The notes under the pieces were generated by a model. The model had not been told where the DNA came from. It worked only from the letters and a program-made list of their open reading frames with translations, and searched no databases. From CBDULQ01 sp965368115 (GTDB taxonomy: Bacteria > Pseudomonadota > Gammaproteobacteria > SZUA-229), in contig CBDULQ010000064.1 of the NCBI GenBank assembly GCA_965368115.1, positions 1 to 16,269 of the forward strand: 16,269 bases of DNA, in the 5' to 3' direction. How positions within the stretch are numbered: position 1 is the first letter of the stretch; each line of letters starts with the position of its first letter. This document shows positions 7,646 to 15,565 of this stretch, in pieces. A program made the position numbers and the translations under genes.

Positions 7646-8413
7646 ATGCAGCGTGCGCACTTCAAGATTTTTTCCGGTTCCGACCGTGGCCTGGTGCGCA
7701 GCCATAATGAAGACAGTGTCGGTGTTGTCGAATTCGAGCTGTCGACCATGCTCGCTGCGGTGGTCGCCGACGGTGTCGGTGGCCATGCCGGTGGTGAAGT
7801 GGCCAGCAAACTGGCAGTGGATCGCATCGTCGAATACCTGAACAGCAACATGCGTTCAGTCGAGGATGAACAGCAGATCAACGATCGCTGGCTGCAGCAA
7901 CAGCTACTCAATGCCGTACACGAGGCGAATGCAGCGATCATCGAAGAGCAGCAGCAGCCGGGACTGGCACAGATGGCGACCACGGTGGTTGCGGTACTGC
8001 TGAAGCGCCACCAGATGATGCTGGCCTACATGGGTGACTCACGCTGTTATCGCTGGCGCGAACATCGCCTGGAGCAACTTACCCACGACCATACCGTGGC
8101 GCAGCAGATGATCGATTCCGGTGATTATGATGAAGAACAGATTCAGCACATGCCTTACCACCATGTACTGAATCGTGCTCTGGGGCTGGATCATTATGCC
8201 GATGTCGATGGCCGCATGCTGACGATGATGCCCGGTGATCTGTTGCTGTTGTGCAGCGACGGACTGACCAACTGCCTGGACGATGAACAGTTGCTGAATA
8301 TTCTCGGCCGGCATGACGATGTGCATCGCTGCGGTGAAGAGCTGATTGCTTCAGCCAATGATGCCGGTGGTGTGGATAATATTTCGGTGGTACTGATCCG
8401 TATCGTCGACTGA
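7646..8413 (+). CDS. PP2C-family Ser/Thr protein phosphatase
   Basis: A 255-residue soluble phosphatase of the Stp/PrpC/PppA type, the usual length for a single-domain bacterial PP2C. Family motifs in order are R18-S-H-N-E-D23, VADGVGGHAGGE with D42-G43, ATTVV (111-115), YMGDSRCY with D131, CSDGLTN with D205, and GGVDNIS with D244-N245. The aspartates bind the catalytic Mn/Mg pair. It should remove phosphate from Ser/Thr residues, most likely on the CHASE2 kinase itself and its substrates. The ATG is 3 nt after the kinase stop, and GAGG at 7634-7637 inside the end of the kinase gene is a good ribosome binding site with 8-nt spacing, so the pair is almost certainly co-expressed. Its stop lies 5 bp from the end of the converging phosphopantetheinyl transferase gene. 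Confidence 0.95.
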   Translation: MQRAHFKIFSGSDRGLVRSHNEDSVGVVEFELSTMLAAVVADGVGGHAGGEVASKLAVDRIVEYLNSNMRSVEDEQQINDRWLQQQLLNAVHEANAAIIEEQQQPGLAQMATTVVAVLLKRHQMMLAYMGDSRCYRWREHRLEQLTHDHTVAQQMIDSGDYDEEQIQHMPYHHVLNRALGLDHYADVDGRMLTMMPGDLLLLCSDGLTNCLDDEQLLNILGRHDDVHRCGEELIASANDAGGVDNISVVLIRIVD

Positions 8414-8418
8414 CGGAT

Positions 8419-9162
8419 TCACTGAAATATAAACTGCCGAATCGAAGACGCTTTCCCCTCGACCGAAAGACATGCGCAATAGGCCTGCGCCGATGCGGGC
8501 AGTACCACGTCGTACATGTGCCAGCGTTGCAGGGTCTGATCATCCGTATCGTTCATCGCCAGCAGGGCCGGTGCGGCGGGCGGCACGCTGACGGTAAACT
8601 GTGTCGGCGCCAGACTCAGACCTTTGCCGGTGACTTTCATCTGTGCTTCCTTGCGTGTCCAGACCTGAAAAAATGCGCGTTGCTGCTGGTCTTCTGGCAG
8701 TGCAAAGATCGCCTGCTGTTCCGGCGCTGTAAAAAAACGTCGAATCAGGTCCTGCCAGCGGTTTTTACGATCCATGTATTCCACGTCCATGCCGAGTTCC
8801 AGGTTCGGGCTCACCGCGAGCATGGCGAAGTGCCCCGAATGGGTCAGGTTGAACTGGATGTTCGAATCATGCACGTCACGTTTTAAAATCGGTTTGTCAT
8901 TGGCTTTCCTGTCGTAGCAGATCGCTTCCGGTGCGATATCGAGATAGCGGCCCAGCACACTGCGCATGAAACCGTGTGAAGCGATGAAACGTTTGCGATC
9001 CATGAAGTGTACAAAGCGTTCGCTGCGTTCTTTTTCCTGTGCCGACAGGATTGGGTAAAAACGTTTGATACCCGGTGGCGTGGTATTCATGTGAAACATC
9101 CACACATCAACCTGGTCAGGCTGCGCCGGTGTCAGTGCGGTTGCGTCCAGCCAGTCAGCCAA
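8419..9162 (-). CDS. 4'-phosphopantetheinyl transferase, Sfp type
   Basis: A 247-residue protein with the two-lobed Sfp/Gsp/HetI pattern and a size typical of that group. Visible motifs are NDKPIL (88-93), FNLTHSG with H108, the Mg-binding LGMDVEYMDR with D126 and E128, and WTRKEAQMKVTGKGL (W168, K171-E172), the family signature. It transfers 4'-phosphopantetheine from coenzyme A to a serine of carrier proteins. No acyl, peptidyl or aryl carrier protein or synthase is in the window, so the substrate is unknown. The TTG start at 9162-9160 is supported by GGGAG (minus strand, 9174-9170) with 7-nt spacing and by the N-terminus it gives. It overlaps the last 8 nt of the RND pump gene, so it is translated from the same transcript. 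A link to export of a carrier-made metabolite is possible but not shown. Confidence 0.92.
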   Translation of the reverse strand: MADWLDATALTPAQPDQVDVWMFHMNTTPPGIKRFYPILSAQEKERSERFVHFMDRKRFIASHGFMRSVLGRYLDIAPEAICYDRKANDKPILKRDVHDSNIQFNLTHSGHFAMLAVSPNLELGMDVEYMDRKNRWQDLIRRFFTAPEQQAIFALPEDQQQRAFFQVWTRKEAQMKVTGKGLSLAPTQFTVSVPPAAPALLAMNDTDDQTLQRWHMYDVVLPASAQAYCACLSVEGKASSIRQFIFQ

Positions 9163-12100
9163 TGGCTTTCTCCCGATGGGTGAGTAAATACAGCAGCGGC
9201 ACCAGGAACAGGGATACGATCATGCCGAACAACAGGCCGAACACGATGACCGTGGCCATGGGTTGCAGCATTTCAGAACCTTCACCCAGGCCGATAGCCA
9301 GCGGTGCCATACCAACCACGGTGGTGAGTGTGGTCATTAGAATCGGTCGCAGGCGCAGTTGCGCGGCACTGATCACCGCGTCCATGATGGCCATGCCGCG
9401 CTCGCGTTGAATCTCGATCTGTTCAACCAGAACGATGGCATTGTTGACCACGATGCCGGCCAGCATGATCAAACCGATTTTGGCCGGCATGGTGAGTTGA
9501 TTGCCAAGCATCAGTTGCACGCCGATGGCAACACCAATCAGGGTGAAGGGCACGGCGAGCATGATAATCATCGGGTTTTGCAAGGATTCATACTGCACCG
9601 CCATGACCACAAACACCAGGAACAGGGCCAGTGCGAGCAGCGTGTATCCCACTTGCTGGCTTTCACGAATCGCGTCCAGTGAACCGCCGTCATACAGGCT
9701 GTAACCTTCCGGCAGGTTCAGGTCCTCCAGGCGTTCGAAGGCCTTCTGAATAACGGCCTGCAGACCCAGGCTGCCGTCCAGTGATGCGGATATTTCGACG
9801 ATGCGGCGCTGATTGTCGCGTTTGATGGTGCTCGGCGCCGGCTGAATTTCCAGTTTCGCTACGTCGCGCAGGCGAATGATTTTACCCTCGTTGACCGCGA
9901 CCACCACATTGCCGATATCCGGTATCGACTGGGTGAGCTGTTTGTTGAGGCGCAAACGGATATCGTACTGGCGATCGCCTTCCAGGTAATCGGACACCGG
10001 TTTACCATCCAGTGCAATGGCCACCGATTCGCCGATGACGTCGACGCTGATACCCAGGTCGGCGGCGCGTTGGCGATCGATGTTGAGGACCAGTTCCTCG
10101 ATCTGTTCTTCGTAACTGTGTTCCAGGTTACGTATACCGGGCATGTCACGCAGTTTGTTGACCACCTGTTCGCCGGCCTGGGTGAGCACATCGATATCCT
10201 GGCCGAGGATGCGCAGGCTGATGTCATCATCACCGCTACTGGTGCGCACGCCACGCAGGCCGGACGATACGCGCATGCGAATCTTGAAACCGGCCAGGCC
10301 CAGTTTCTGAATCTCTTTTTCCGCCTGCTTCACCCATTGCTTGCTGTCCAGGGAACGTTCGTTGACACCTTTCAACTGCACGTTGATGGATGCCCGGTTG
10401 GTGCGTTCATACTGCGAACGACCGAAGACATTGCCCCCGGTGAGTACATACACGGATTCCACCGCATCCTGTTGCAGAAAATAATTTTCCAGCTGGCTCA
10501 CTGCGTTATCCATTTCTTCCAGGCGAATACCCGGTTCGCCGGTGATGCTGATACGCACCAGGCCTTCATCCAGTTCAGGAAAGAACAGTTCCTTACCGTT
10601 GAGCAGGTTGTAACTGCTCAGGGCCAGCAGCGGCAGGGCTACCGCAAACACCAACAAGGGATGGCGAACGAACATCTGTAACCAGCGTGTGTAAACATTG
10701 CGTATGGATTGCACGACACGATCGACCGGCGTACTTTGCGTACTGCCGGATCGGGTGCGCGCACCCAGCGCCGGCACCAGGGTGAGCGCGACCACCAGTG
10801 ATGCGATGATGGATGCGGACAGGGTGATGATGAGTTCGCTGAACATGAGTCCGGTGAGTCCGCCGATGAACAGAAAAGGTAATACCGCCGCCAGGTTGGT
10901 GGAGGTGGACGCGGTCACCGCACTGGTGACTTCGGCGGCGGCCTCGGTTGCCGCATGTTCGTTATCGTGATCGGTTTGCTGGTGGCGGGTGATGTTTTCC
11001 AGCATGACGATGGTGTTGTCCACCAGGATGCCGACGCCGAGTGCGAGGCCGCCCAGCGACATGATGTTCAGAGTGAGTCCGGAAATATCCATGATGGTGA
11101 GCGTTACCATCATCGCCAGCGGAATGGCCGTGGATATGATCAGTGTGCGTTTGAAATCGCCGAGGAAAACATAGACCACCAGCATGGCGAGCAGGCCTCC
11201 GGACAGTGCGGCCAGGGTTGCATTGTTCAGCGACTGGCGCACGTATTTGGATTGATCGGACACCACATCGACCTGGATATCGTCGGGCAGTAACTGTTGA
11301 TGACGAAACCATTGCAGCTGTTTCTGCACCGCATCCACCACGGCGACCGTATTCGCCTGCGGCTGTTTCTGAATCGACAGCTTGATGCCGGGTTTGTCGT
11401 TGAAACGAATGCGCAGTTTTTCGTCTTCATGGGTATCGCGCACCTGGGCGATATCGCCGAGGGTCACGGCTTCGTCGACGCGGGTGTCGGCTTCCTTCAG
11501 CAAAGGCAGGCGGGCAATGTCGTCGACACTCCTGAAGCGGCCCTGGGTGCGTGTGGTGAGTTCCCGATTCGGCATGTACAGGGTGCCGCTGGCGATGTCG
11601 AGATTTTCTTTCTGTAATACCTCGATGATGTCGCGGAACTCGAAACCGGCGGCGGCGAGTTTTTCCTGGTCGACGATGATCTGAATTTCGCGTATCAGGC
11701 CGCCGCCCACCTCAGCCGCGGCCACGCCATCGACGGTCAGAAACCACTTGGAGAATTCGTAGTCCACCCAGCTACGCAGGTCGACCGGATCGCGTTCGGT
11801 GGAACTGACCACAAACTCGAGGACCGGAATCTGCGAGGGATCGCGTTTGTAAATGACGGGCGGATCGATGGTGTCGGGCAGGAAACGTTTGGCGCGATCG
11901 AGTCGCGTACTGGCTTCACGCAACGCGACATCGATGTCCATGTCGTAGGGAAAACTCAGGCTCACCGCACTGCGGCCTTCAGAAGTATCGGACTGAATGA
12001 TGGTGACGCCTTCGGTGATCGCCAGCTGTTCTTCGAGCTGGCGGGTGATCTGGTCTTCCATGATGCGGGCCGGTACGCCGCTGTCGATAATGCGCACGCG

Positions 12101-12256
12101 AATTTCCGGGTAGATCAGTTTCGGCAGCAGGTCGACCCCGAGACGATCCAGCGAAAACAGCCCGATCACCAGCACCGATAGCGACAACATGATGACGGCG
12201 ATGGGGCGACTGATCGACCAGGCAGCCAGGCCGCCGCTGCGGAAACGTTGCTTCAT
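9155..12256 (-). CDS. RND efflux transporter permease, AcrB/HAE superfamily
   Basis: A 1033-residue inner-membrane proton-driven pump of normal RND length, with two repeats each made of a membrane helix, a large periplasmic loop (about 45-340 and 560-865) and a helix bundle. Recognisable blocks are VDLLPKLIYPEIRV after TM1, LGVGILVDNTIVMLENI in TM4, FFPELDEGLVRI opening the second loop, and LRPILMTTLTTVVGMAPLAIG near the end. TM4 has D413-N414 where AcrB has two aspartates, and TM10 reads VVNNAIVLVEQI, without the AcrB lysine. This is typical of the single-Asp RND group (SwrC/CzcA-like arrangement) rather than AcrB. It is not the metal-pump pattern VDAAIVM, so an organic substrate is more likely than a metal ion. 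The ATG lies 3 nt after the adaptor stop. No outer-membrane TolC-type channel gene is in the window. Confidence 0.95.
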   Translation of the reverse strand: MKQRFRSGGLAAWSISRPIAVIMLSLSVLVIGLFSLDRLGVDLLPKLIYPEIRVRIIDSGVPARIMEDQITRQLEEQLAITEGVTIIQSDTSEGRSAVSLSFPYDMDIDVALREASTRLDRAKRFLPDTIDPPVIYKRDPSQIPVLEFVVSSTERDPVDLRSWVDYEFSKWFLTVDGVAAAEVGGGLIREIQIIVDQEKLAAAGFEFRDIIEVLQKENLDIASGTLYMPNRELTTRTQGRFRSVDDIARLPLLKEADTRVDEAVTLGDIAQVRDTHEDEKLRIRFNDKPGIKLSIQKQPQANTVAVVDAVQKQLQWFRHQQLLPDDIQVDVVSDQSKYVRQSLNNATLAALSGGLLAMLVVYVFLGDFKRTLIISTAIPLAMMVTLTIMDISGLTLNIMSLGGLALGVGILVDNTIVMLENITRHQQTDHDNEHAATEAAAEVTSAVTASTSTNLAAVLPFLFIGGLTGLMFSELIITLSASIIASLVVALTLVPALGARTRSGSTQSTPVDRVVQSIRNVYTRWLQMFVRHPLLVFAVALPLLALSSYNLLNGKELFFPELDEGLVRISITGEPGIRLEEMDNAVSQLENYFLQQDAVESVYVLTGGNVFGRSQYERTNRASINVQLKGVNERSLDSKQWVKQAEKEIQKLGLAGFKIRMRVSSGLRGVRTSSGDDDISLRILGQDIDVLTQAGEQVVNKLRDMPGIRNLEHSYEEQIEELVLNIDRQRAADLGISVDVIGESVAIALDGKPVSDYLEGDRQYDIRLRLNKQLTQSIPDIGNVVVAVNEGKIIRLRDVAKLEIQPAPSTIKRDNQRRIVEISASLDGSLGLQAVIQKAFERLEDLNLPEGYSLYDGGSLDAIRESQQVGYTLLALALFLVFVVMAVQYESLQNPMIIMLAVPFTLIGVAIGVQLMLGNQLTMPAKIGLIMLAGIVVNNAIVLVEQIEIQRERGMAIMDAVISAAQLRLRPILMTTLTTVVGMAPLAIGLGEGSEMLQPMATVIVFGLLFGMIVSLFLVPLLYLLTHREKAIG

Positions 12257-12259
12257 CGT

Positions 12260-13318
12260 TTATTCGTCGACCTGCGTTGTGCTGTTGACGATCTTCACCG
12301 GTTTTTTATTTTTCAAACCGAAGAAGCCCTTGCTGATAATCTGCTCGCCGGCCTGCAGGCCGTCCAGCACTTCGATATCGAACTCATGTTGCAGGCCGGT
12401 GCGGATGTAGGTTTTGATCGCCTTGCCGTCGACGATTTTATACACGAAGGGGCCTTCGTTGTCGTTGCGCATGGCGTCGAAGGGAATCATCAGGCGCGGT
12501 TGTTTACGCGTGTCCACGGTAATGCGGCAAAGCTGGCCGGGCAGGGCGCGTTCCGGTACCGGATCGAGAATGACTTCGATGACGCCACGGCGGGAATTTT
12601 CGTCGATCACCGGATGAATGCGATTGACGTGTGCCGCGAAACGCTGGTCGCCCAGTGCATCGATCTTGATGCTGACGGCGTCGCCTTTACTGATCTGCGG
12701 TAACAGCAGTTCGGAAATGTACACCGTGGCTTTTAGCTGGCGGGTATCGATCAGGGTGAGGATGTGACTGAGACGAGGAATCACGTCACCCGGTTCTACC
12801 CGACGTTCGCTGATGGTGCCGTCGAAGGGGGCATGGATGCGCGTGTAATCGAGGCGGATCTTGAGCTGATCCACTTCCGCTTTGGCCACGTCCACCGCAG
12901 TGCGTGCCTTGGCAACTTCGTCTTCCGAGGCCAGCTTGCGCGGCAACAGGTTCTGGATGCGTTTCAGGTCGAGTTGCGCCTGTTTCAGGTTGGCGCTGGC
13001 GCTGCCCAGTTCGGCGCGGACCAGGGCATCGTCGAGGCGCGCCAGCTGGGCGCCTTTTTTCACCCGGTCGCCTTCGTAATAGGGCAGTTCGATGAGCAGG
13101 CCTTCTTCCTGATTGAAGATCTGCACCCGGCGCAAGGCCTGCAGGGTGCCCAGCAGTTCCTGGCGAATGCTGATGTCGCGGGTTTGTGCGAAAGTGGTTT
13201 CAACCAGGTGTTCGGTCGCGGTTTTCGGTTTTTTCGGGGCCTGGTCATCGCTACAGGCGAGCAGGCCGAGGCCGAGGGCGAGGAGTGCTATGGCCCTGAT
13301 TAAACTATGGATTCTCAT
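12260..13318 (-). CDS. RND efflux periplasmic adaptor (membrane fusion lipoprotein)
   Basis: A 352-residue adaptor that would link the RND pump to an outer-membrane channel. The N-terminus is a lipoprotein signal: MRIHSLIRAI, a hydrophobic stretch and lipobox LLAC with lipidated C22 followed by SDD. Two lipoyl half-motifs (about 60-98, with YYEGDRVKKGAQLARLD, and 156-185, with IHAPFDGTISERRVEPGD) flank a short alpha-helical coiled coil (about 99-155). Beta-barrel and membrane-proximal domains fill the rest (LPGQLCRITVD, then AGEQIISKGFFGLKNKKPV). I chose the ATG at 13318 because it gives a compact signal peptide. The open frame extends to a TTG at 13348, but that adds ten polar residues before the signal and overlaps a possible -10 element. 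It is the first gene of the RND operon. Confidence 0.92.
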   Translation of the reverse strand: MRIHSLIRAIALLALGLGLLACSDDQAPKKPKTATEHLVETTFAQTRDISIRQELLGTLQALRRVQIFNQEEGLLIELPYYEGDRVKKGAQLARLDDALVRAELGSASANLKQAQLDLKRIQNLLPRKLASEDEVAKARTAVDVAKAEVDQLKIRLDYTRIHAPFDGTISERRVEPGDVIPRLSHILTLIDTRQLKATVYISELLLPQISKGDAVSIKIDALGDQRFAAHVNRIHPVIDENSRRGVIEVILDPVPERALPGQLCRITVDTRKQPRLMIPFDAMRNDNEGPFVYKIVDGKAIKTYIRTGLQHEFDIEVLDGLQAGEQIISKGFFGLKNKKPVKIVNSTTQVDE

Positions 13319-13455
13319 ACATGCCCGGGAATGTTTATTTGTCGCCAAGTATATTGCAAAACCTGCCGAGCCTTTATACTTTGTGCAGCAATTTTTAGCG
13401 AGGAGAAGAGGACGGCTTTCGTCAATCCTGCCGGTCGGCCTGAAAAATACTGCCT
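13319..13455. promoter_or_regulatory. Divergent promoter region between the RND operon and the ABC exporter
   Basis: This 137-bp gap must hold the promoters of both divergent units. On the + strand TATACT (13375-13380) is a good -10 match, with TTGCAA (13354-13359) upstream but only 15 bp apart. On the - strand TATACT (13353-13348) lies about 30 nt before the adaptor ATG, with no clear -35. A purine-rich run gaggagaagagg (about 13399-13410) resembles a ribosome binding site but lies too far from the exporter ATG at 13456. I see no clear operator palindrome here. Confidence 0.4.
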
Positions 13456-15261
13456 ATGTACGTCATGACCCGCCCCACCGAGGCGCCGCACGGCAACCGT
13501 AAAGATCTGAGCAATATCAAGCGCATGATGCCTTTCCTGTGGAGTTATCGCGGGCGGGTGTTGCTGGCGCTGGTCACCCTGATGTCGGCCAAATTTGCCA
13601 CCGTCGGCATTCCCCTGGTGCTGAAAGAAATCGTCGATACCCTGGATGCCGGCCTGAGCACGGCTTCACAGGTTGCCGTCGCTTTGCCATTGGCGCTATT
13701 GCTGGGCTACGGTGCGCTACGCCTGGTGAATGTAGGCTTCAATGAAATGCGCGATGCGATTTTCGCGCGGGTACGTTATCGCGCCATGCGCGACGTGTCG
13801 GTGAAGGTGGTGCGTCATCTTTACCAGCTGTCCCTGAGTTTTCATCTGGAACGACGCACCGGCGGCATTTCCCGCGATCTGGAGCGGGGCACGCGCAGCC
13901 TGTCGTCCATACTCAATTATCTCGTGTTTAATATTTTGCCTACCCTCACCGAATTCGTGCTGGTGGCGTTCATTCTGTTCGGCAAGTACGAATACCATTT
14001 TGCCCTGATTACGTTCGGGACTGTGGTGATCTACATCGGGTTCACCATGGCGGTGACCGAGTGGCGCATGCATTTTCGGCATGAAATGAATGCCTTCGAT
14101 TCGCAGGCCAACAGCCATGCGGTGGACGGGCTGATCAATTACGAGACGGTGAAATATTTCAACAACGAACGTTATGAAATCGACCGCTACAACGATACTC
14201 TGAAACAGTGGGAGGACTCGGCGGTAAAAAGTACCAGTTCCATGGCGTTGCTCAACTTCGGCCAGGGTAGCATCATCGCCATCGGCGTTACCCTGGTGAT
14301 GATTTATGCCGCGCAGGGGGTGGTGGATGGCCGCATGAGTCTGGGCGACCTGGTGCTGGTGAATACCATGATGTTGCAGCTGTTCATTCCACTGGGCTTC
14401 CTGGGCATCATCTATCGCTCCATGAAACATGCGCTGGCGGATATGGACCTGATGTTCAAGCTGCTGGATCGGGAGCCGGAAATTCTTGATCGCGATGAGG
14501 CCAAAGACCTGCATGTCAGTCAGGCCAGCATTCGCTTTGAGCAGGTCAATTTCGCCTACAATCCTGATCGACAGATATTGCACGATGTCAGTTTCGATGT
14601 ACCCAGTGGCCAGAAGATCGCCATCGTCGGCCCTTCGGGTGCGGGTAAATCCACCATCGCCCGGCTACTGTTCCGCTTTTACGAACTGAACAGCGGGCGC
14701 ATCCTGATCGACGACCAGGACATCAGCCAGGTTACCCAGGCCAGCCTGCGCGAAGCCATCGGCATCGTGCCCCAGGATACGGTGCTGTTCAACGATACGA
14801 TTTTTCACAACATTCAGTACGCCAAACCGGATGCCGGCGCAGGCGAGGTGCGCCGCGCCGCCCAGCTGGCCAATATCCATGAATTCATCGAAAGCCTGCC
14901 CCAGGGTTACGACACGGTGGTCGGCGAGCGCGGCCTGAAACTGTCCGGCGGTGAAAAGCAGCGCGTCGCGATCGCCCGGGTGATCCTGAAAAATCCGCGT
15001 ATCCTGGTGTTTGACGAAGCCACCTCGTCGCTGGATTCCCATTCAGAGCAGGTCATCCTCAGCGCGCTGAAAGAAGTGGCGGAACAGCACACCACTCTGG
15101 TCATTGCCCATCGCCTGTCCACCATCGTCGATGCCGACCGTATCCTGGTGATGCAGGACGGCCGCATCGTGGAGCAGGGTGACCACCTCAACCTGCTGGC
15201 GAAGCACGGACTCTATGCCGACCTGTGGCGTTTGCAGCAGGAGGAGCAGGCGCAGGTCTGA
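13456..15261 (+). CDS. ABC exporter of the Atm1/HMT1/ABCB7 family
   Basis: A 601-residue half-transporter with a six-helix membrane domain (about 25-325) and a C-terminal ATPase. ATPase motifs are complete: Walker A GPSGAGKST 392-400, Q440, signature LSGGE 496-500, Walker B ILVFDE 516-521 and H552. The string INYETVKYFNNERYE (227-241) is diagnostic for the Atm1/HMT1 family. Residues that bind glutathione in the Novosphingobium Atm1 structure, as I recall them, appear here at a constant offset of two: Y193, R204, R208, N267 and Q270 (LNFGQ), and R321. The likely substrate is oxidised glutathione or glutathione-metal/electrophile conjugates, exported from cytoplasm to periplasm; a role as a lipid flippase is less likely. 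The start is the ATG at 13456 or 13465 (MTRPTE); neither has a strong ribosome binding site, and a stop at 13441 excludes an earlier one. It is monocistronic as seen. Confidence 0.93.
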   Translation: MYVMTRPTEAPHGNRKDLSNIKRMMPFLWSYRGRVLLALVTLMSAKFATVGIPLVLKEIVDTLDAGLSTASQVAVALPLALLLGYGALRLVNVGFNEMRDAIFARVRYRAMRDVSVKVVRHLYQLSLSFHLERRTGGISRDLERGTRSLSSILNYLVFNILPTLTEFVLVAFILFGKYEYHFALITFGTVVIYIGFTMAVTEWRMHFRHEMNAFDSQANSHAVDGLINYETVKYFNNERYEIDRYNDTLKQWEDSAVKSTSSMALLNFGQGSIIAIGVTLVMIYAAQGVVDGRMSLGDLVLVNTMMLQLFIPLGFLGIIYRSMKHALADMDLMFKLLDREPEILDRDEAKDLHVSQASIRFEQVNFAYNPDRQILHDVSFDVPSGQKIAIVGPSGAGKSTIARLLFRFYELNSGRILIDDQDISQVTQASLREAIGIVPQDTVLFNDTIFHNIQYAKPDAGAGEVRRAAQLANIHEFIESLPQGYDTVVGERGLKLSGGEKQRVAIARVILKNPRILVFDEATSSLDSHSEQVILSALKEVAEQHTTLVIAHRLSTIVDADRILVMQDGRIVEQGDHLNLLAKHGLYADLWRLQQEEQAQV

Positions 15262-15301
15262 TGCGGGGGTGTGTTTGGTCGCGTCTACCGGGTGTCGGGA
15301 G

Positions 15302-15326
15302 ATCCCCGACAGAAGCGTTCGGGGAT
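15302..15326 (+). repeat. REP-like palindrome 1
   Basis: An 8-bp perfect stem, ATCCCCGA (15302-15309) with TCGGGGAT (15319-15326), followed by GAC. An overlapping alternative hairpin, GTCGGG (15294-15299) with CCCGAC (15305-15310), cannot form at the same time. On the minus strand it reads GTCATCCCCGA, the shared head of the other three units. It lies 40 bp after the ABC exporter stop. Confidence 0.7.
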
Positions 15327-15362
15327 GACAGGTATCGAGATACGGCGGGAACAAAAAATATA

Positions 15363-15390
15363 CGTCATTCCTGCGCAAGCAGGAATCCAG
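15363..15390 (-). repeat. REP-like palindrome 2
   Basis: CGTCATTCCTGC, loop GCAA and GCAGGAATCCAG form an 8-bp perfect stem (15367-15374 with 15379-15386) capped by a GNRA-type tetraloop. It carries the unit head CGTCAT on the left and tail CCAG on the right. It is in opposite orientation to palindrome 3, which lies 32 bp away; the two make an inverted pair. Confidence 0.75.
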
Positions 15391-15422
15391 TTCGGTGATC
15401 GATGCGGTGTGTATCAGGGTGG

Positions 15423-15450
15423 CTGGATCCCCGCTTTCGCGGGGATGACG
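15423..15450 (+). repeat. REP-like palindrome 3
   Basis: CTGGATCCCCGC, loop TTTC and GCGGGGATGACG form an 8-bp perfect stem (15427-15434 with 15439-15446). Its reverse complement matches palindrome 2 at most positions, including both flanks (CGTCAT and ATCCAG). With palindrome 2 it forms a REPIN-like unit spanning 15363-15450. Confidence 0.75.
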
Positions 15451-15504
15451 GTGGCTAAATGGCGGGATGGGATACAGGGTACGTCGTCAGCTCAAAAATA
15501 ACCT

Positions 15505-15533
15505 CGTCATTCCCGCATGCTTGTGGCGGGAAT
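15505..15533 (-). repeat. REP-like palindrome 4
   Basis: CGTCATTCCCGC begins the unit; the 8-bp stem ATTCCCGC (15509-15516) with GCGGGAAT (15526-15533) encloses a 9-nt loop. It has the same head (CGTCATTCC) as palindrome 2 but has lost the CCAG tail. Confidence 0.65.
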
Positions 15534-15537
15534 TTTT
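15509..15537 (+). terminator. Possible intrinsic terminator formed by REP-like palindrome 4
   Basis: The GC-rich stem of palindrome 4 runs straight into TTTTT (15533-15537), which fits a rho-independent terminator on the + strand for transcripts from the ABC exporter gene. It lies about 250 bp after that stop codon, and no better candidate is nearer. Confidence 0.45.
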
Positions 15538-15565
15538 ATCCACCGCTTCCCCCTTCAATCGTATA

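Noticed and set aside
7127..7786. A 219-codon minus-strand open frame across the kinase-phosphatase junction
   Set aside because: It spans two well-supported plus-strand genes, and the translation resembles no protein family I know.
8396..8418. ATCCGT/ACGGAT inverted repeat between the convergent phosphatase and phosphopantetheinyl transferase genes as a bidirectional terminator
   Set aside because: The stem is only 6 bp with an 11-nt loop and no T run on either side, so it could be chance.
13717..14583. A 288-codon minus-strand open frame inside the ABC exporter
   Set aside because: Its composition is His- and Gln-rich, as expected for an antisense shadow, and it lies wholly within a conserved gene.
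15363..15450. CRISPR-like repeats in the gap after the ABC exporter
   Set aside because: The units alternate in orientation, differ in sequence and have irregular spacing, which fits REP elements and not a CRISPR array.
15271..15501. A 76-codon plus-strand open frame after the ABC exporter
   Set aside because: It runs through the REP-like palindromes, and its translated repeats (IPAQAGIQ, WIPAFAGMT) are the usual false product of such elements.
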